From Paulownia fortunei (lineage: Eukaryota; Streptophyta; Magnoliopsida; Lamiales; Paulowniaceae), in contig CM033114.1 of assembly GCA_019321725.1 (NCBI GenBank), positions 12,752,278 to 12,816,277 on the forward strand: 64,000 bases of DNA. Direction: 5' to 3'. Position 1 is the stretch's first letter. Each line of letters starts with the position of its first letter. The notes beneath the pieces are model-generated. The model worked only from the letters and a program-made list of their open reading frames with translations, was not told the origin of the DNA and did not search any database. The position numbers and the translations under genes are program-made. This document shows positions 60,537-64,000 of the stretch, piece by piece.

Positions 60537-61115
60537 ATTCTTCCTTATATATATTTTGTTCTCGAAATTTAAGGTACCAAATAATTCTGGATATTTTCTC
60601 TGCATTTTTTCTTCTCTTTCCATGTGGCCTCTTCTACAAAATGATTCATCCACAATACTTTAAGAAGTTGAATCTTTTTCGTTCTCAACTCTTTTTCCTT
60701 CTGATCCAAAATTTGCACTGGTTTCTCTTCATAGGCTAAATTAGGAGTCAATTTCAACGGTTCATAACTCAACACATAAGAAGGGTTTGAAATGTACTTT
60801 CTCAACATAGACACATGGAAAAAATTGTGAACACTAGATAATGATGGAGGTAAGGCCACTCTATAAGCTTTGTCATCAACTCTTTTGAGAATCTCGAATG
60901 GGCCGACATACCTTGGGCTGAGTTTTCCTTTCTTTCCAAATCTCATGACATCTTTTATGGGAGCTACTTTTAAGAACACTTGATCCCCAATGTCAAACTC
61001 TAGATCTTTTCTCCGTTTATCTACATAACTTTTCTATCTATTCTACGTGATCTTTATTCTCTCTCGTATCTTCTCCACTACCTTAGCGGTATGTTGAACT
61101 ATTTCCGGACCAAGT
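60537..61115 (-). pseudogene. Chromoviral integrase C-terminus (element A3)
   Basis: The 136-codon frame at 60979-60569 reads 'MFLKVAPIKDVMRFGKKGKL', 'SPRYVGPFEILKRVDDKAYR', 'LSSVHNFFHVSMLRKYISNP', 'SYVLSYEPLKLTP', 'RTKKIQLLKVLWMNHFVEEA' and 'TWKEKKKCRE', with the chromodomain-like tail complete. It is diverged from 27136-27704 but colinear. Further right a decayed 'VEKIREREI' region reaches 'LGPE' near 61110, where a B LTR end begins at 61116. Protein regions upstream are lost in the gap. Confidence 0.9.
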
Positions 61116-61230
61116 TGTTACATCTACTACTCAACAAGTAGATATATATTATATAATTTAACATGATAGACACTGTGTGCATGCGAGAATTTTTTTTTGT
61201 AACACTTTAAGGAAAGATAAATCACTTCTT
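61116..61230 (-). mobile_element. Family B LTR 3' end inside the A3 integrase (cut by gap)
   Basis: Starts TGTTACATCTACTACTC and continues as the reverse complement of 27020-27135, including 'tctatcatgttaaat' (in reverse) and a poly-T where A2 has poly-A. It joins the A integrase at the same codon as in A2. The rest is hidden by the gap. Confidence 0.85.
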
Positions 61231-61330
61231 NNNNNNNNNNNNNNNNNNNNNNNNNNNNNNNNNNNNNNNNNNNNNNNNNNNNNNNNNNNNNNNNNNNNNN
61301 NNNNNNNNNNNNNNNNNNNNNNNNNNNNNN
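61231..61330. other. Assembly gap (100 N)
   Basis: Exactly 100 N, the conventional placeholder for a gap of unknown size. Open frames drawn across it are artefacts. Confidence 0.98.
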
Positions 61331-61596
61331 CACATATCAAAAAGCTCTCGACTCAAAATTTATTTAAGACCAAAGCCTTAGAGACATATTTCATGATCGC
61401 TATCATATGCGCAACCATACACTGTAGCTAAATTTGGTCTAAAAACTTTATCTAATGTGCAGAAATAAAAGATTCATGACATAAGATAAAGAAAATGTCT
61501 TTTTATTGATATGATTCCCAATAAGATTGTCTTTACAAAAGAAAAAGAGTGTAATGCACCCAATCTAATTGGGGCGTTGGGCATCCTTCTCTAATA
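61331..61596 (-). mobile_element. Copia LTR C fragment, minus strand (copy of 52921-53186)
   Basis: Same sequence as 52921-53186 without indels and with about eleven substitutions. Its start against the N run is an assembly edge and not a biological boundary. Confidence 0.85.
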
Positions 61597-62363
61597 TAAT
61601 GCAAACGAGGAGTCTTACTAATGAGTTATGGTATTTCTTGAGTTGTCTCCTAAGACTCTTGAGGAGAGGGAAATGATGACCTGCATACCTTATGCATCTG
61701 CCATTAGAAGCCTAATGTGTAGTATGCTATGTATGAGGCCTAATGTTGTGTATGCTCTAAGTGTCATGAGTAGATATAAGTCCAATCTAGGTGAGGAACA
61801 CTAAAAATCCATAGAGATGATCCTCAAGTACTTGAGGCGAACTAAATATATTTTTCTTATATACAACTCTGAAGAATTGAAACTAGAAAACTATATAGAT
61901 TCTAGTTTTCAATTTGATATAGATGACTCAGACTCCATGTACATATATATATATTCACCATAAATGGTGGTGCAGTCAATTGGAGAATTTCCAAGCAAGA
62001 GATGACTGCAGATTCTACTACGGAGGCTAAACACATTGTTGTATGTGATGTTGCAAATGAAGTTATTTAGATGAGGAACATTATCCAAGAGTTGGGTGTG
62101 GTTTCATTTATTGTTGATTGTATAAGGATATACTATGATAACAACAGAACTATTATGCGAGAAAAAGAACCTAGATCTTATCAAAGATCCAAGCACATCA
62201 TGAGGCGATACCATATGATTAGAGAGATCATTGTTAGAGGTGATGTTATAGTGGATAGAGTCGTTTCGACAGAAAGTAAAGTAGACCCACTGACCAAACC
62301 CATAGCACAGAAGGTATTCGATGGACATCTTGAGAAGATATGCCCGAAGTACATGGGCAATTG
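61597..62363 (+). pseudogene. Copia RNase H / end of pol, second copy
   Basis: Copy of 53187-53953 at a constant offset of 8410 bases, with the same stop and the same 97-codon terminal frame (62071-62364). That frame differs by one residue: Glu to Lys in 'STESEVDP'. The substitutions relative to the first copy lie almost all before 61771. Same function and same state of decay as the first copy. Confidence 0.88.
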
Positions 62364-62384
62364 ACACTAGAGCAAGTGGGAGAT

Positions 62385-63009
62385 TGTTAGAGTAGTATCC
62401 GGCACACCAATTAGATTGGGCATCTTTTATACTCTTGTATTTGTAAAATAAACTTTTTCAAATCATATTAATAAAATAGGTAAATTTATTTATTTTTAAT
62501 TGCATATAGTAATTAGATAAAGTACCTAAACCAAACATAGCTACGAGGCATGGTCATGCATTTGATGGTGATTATGTAATATGCCTCTATGACTTTGGTC
62601 TTAAATTAGTTCTAAGTCGAGGTCTTTTTGAGAAGGACATTAAATAGCTCAATACACTCACGTGTACGATGCATACTCACATGAGGAGGATGTCTCGTTC
62701 AATGGACATTAGCATAGTAATGCTATTACAAGTATATGGGTGCTTGTTAAACAAGTACAATAAATAGGTCCACGAGAAATTCTTAATTGGAAATATTGTT
62801 TGTCGAAATAAGAATTTTCATATTATAATAGTACACTATTAGTTCTTAAACTCGAGACACGATAGTAGCCTTGTATATATCGTATTCCAATTTGATGTGT
62901 CTTCTAATTGTCTGACAATCTCAAAGGGGGTACGCTGGATATTGCATTGATATGCATGGAGGTCAATAAGTGGCTAACAAAGGATTCATCACTTGTTTGG
63001 TAGAACAAG
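62385..63009 (+). mobile_element. Copia 3' LTR fragment, second copy
   Basis: Appears identical to 53975-54599, with the same polypurine tract at 62371-62383 and the same truncation by an Athila LTR. Confidence 0.88.
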
Positions 63010-64000
63010 TGTTATAACTTTAAGGTTACAAACCTAAGTGCAGGTTATATTAAGTAATAAATTTCTCGTGAGTCCAAGGTCGATCCACAGGGAAGTTGTT
63101 TGAAGAATTTAGGATTATAATTCTAAAAAAATGGGATTTATGTTATTCAAAATATATAAAAAAATTAATGTATGCTGCAACTAAAGTAAAACCAAAGTAA
63201 TAAAAGTACCAAGGATTAGGGATCCACTTTTGAGTTTTGGATAGAGAAATAATTATTTATTCTTTTTACCTCTCTTAATTGTCACTATTGGAATCCATAC
63301 ATAATGAAGGTTTCAATAGAAAGATATTATCAAATAGATCATGCAACAAAGTAATCATGATATTATCTTACTATCTATAAATTATCTCTTAATACCAATA
63401 CTTATTTATGGGATCAAACATTTATGAACTTTTGTCAACAATAAATCAAGGTTTTACATTAGCAGTCGGTGGGGTAAAATCGTACAATAAGCTAAATGAA
63501 CCCAAGTATTTGTTGCACCATTGGAGATACATAAATTAAGAATCACCACAAAATAGGTAGAGTTTAGATCAAAACTCAAAATAATAATACAACATACTTA
63601 AATATTTTTTACCCTTATAACCGTTCATCTTCCTCCATCTAGAGGTTCACCCTTTTTCCTCAACAAAATGAAAGTTGGAATGACTAAAACTAGAAGAGAA
63701 ACTAGAGAATGCATTTCTATTACTACTAGAAAACATACATACTAAAAAACTTAGCCTAAAGAAGCCCTCTAACCCCCCTCTCTTACAAGCTTAATACATG
63801 ATCTATTTATAGTACTTGGAGTAAGCTAGAGACCAAACAAATAATGGAGGAGCTAATCAAGTGGTATGCTATTTGTCAATAGTTGGTAAATTGTTACACC
63901 AAGTTCTCAAATTGTTACCCGATTAAATTGGATTTTTAGGTTAGATACAACTAGATTTTGATGATAAATAATGCACAAAATTCATCGATCTTTTAATGTT
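63010..64000 (-). mobile_element. Athila-type LTR, second copy, cut by window edge
   Basis: Matches 54600-55590 at offset 8410 with no difference that I could find. The LTR runs out of the window. Confidence 0.87.

Noticed and set aside
61127..61431. Frames running through the N block
   Set aside because: They cross an assembly gap and consist mostly of undefined residues.

Overview
This window looks like plant nuclear DNA, most likely intergenic heterochromatin of an AT-rich dicot genome. I see no intact host gene and no tRNA, rRNA, operon or CRISPR signal. Nearly everything recognisable is LTR-retrotransposon sequence, nested several layers deep and broken by stops, frameshifts and deletions. 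The species cannot be named from what is visible.

Four families account for most of the DNA. The family letters are mine. Family A is a Ty3/gypsy chromovirus of the Tekay/Del type with a ~2.26-2.30 kb LTR (TGTAATGCC...GGTGTTACA). Family B is a second chromovirus with a variable 2.3-3.1 kb LTR (TGTAATACCC...TGTGACA or GTGTTACA). The Athila-type Ty3/gypsy elements have a 1.56 kb LTR (TGATAAG...TATAACA). The copia family (Ty1/copia, LTR C) has an iMet-type primer binding site and a ~2.3 kb LTR. The remaining DNA holds a MULE transposase fragment followed by a plant mobile domain (PMD) pseudogene at 11.9-14.9 kb, two AT-rich tandem arrays, and a cytokinin-activation gene (LOG) pseudogene at 57.9-58.3 kb.

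Layout. 1-4479: a minus-strand A LTR split by a plus-strand solo A LTR with a perfect 5-bp target-site duplication (TSD). 4480-6309: degenerate AT-rich DNA. 6310-8919: a B LTR. 8920-15000: AT-rich DNA, a 201-bp tandem array, the MULE and the PMD pseudogene. 15001-22562: two minus-strand Athila pol remnants separated by Athila and B LTR pieces. 22563-24154: a copia LTR piece and an Athila LTR piece. 24155-45215: one plus-strand Athila pol cut twice. The first cut is a complete A insertion in protease (24832-29981, TSD CTTTC). The second is ~12.3 kb of inverted B elements in reverse transcriptase (30986-43252). 45255-53186: a minus-strand copia gag-protease with leader, PBS and LTR; the LTR is split by a solo B LTR with TSD GTATT. 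53187-54599: a plus-strand copia RNase H end and LTR. 54600-58273: an Athila LTR and 3' internal region running into the LOG pseudogene. 58274-61230: a minus-strand A element. 61231-61330: a 100-N assembly gap. 61331-64000: a near-exact copy of 52921-55590.

The points most worth checking are these. The LOG pseudogene lies sense-oriented inside or against an Athila-type element. Two diverged A elements carry the same B-LTR junction inside integrase. The repeat beside the gap changes abruptly from ~4% to almost zero divergence. The MULE and PMD sequences lie together. I found no convincing novel functional system; the window mainly records layered insertion, deletion and repair.
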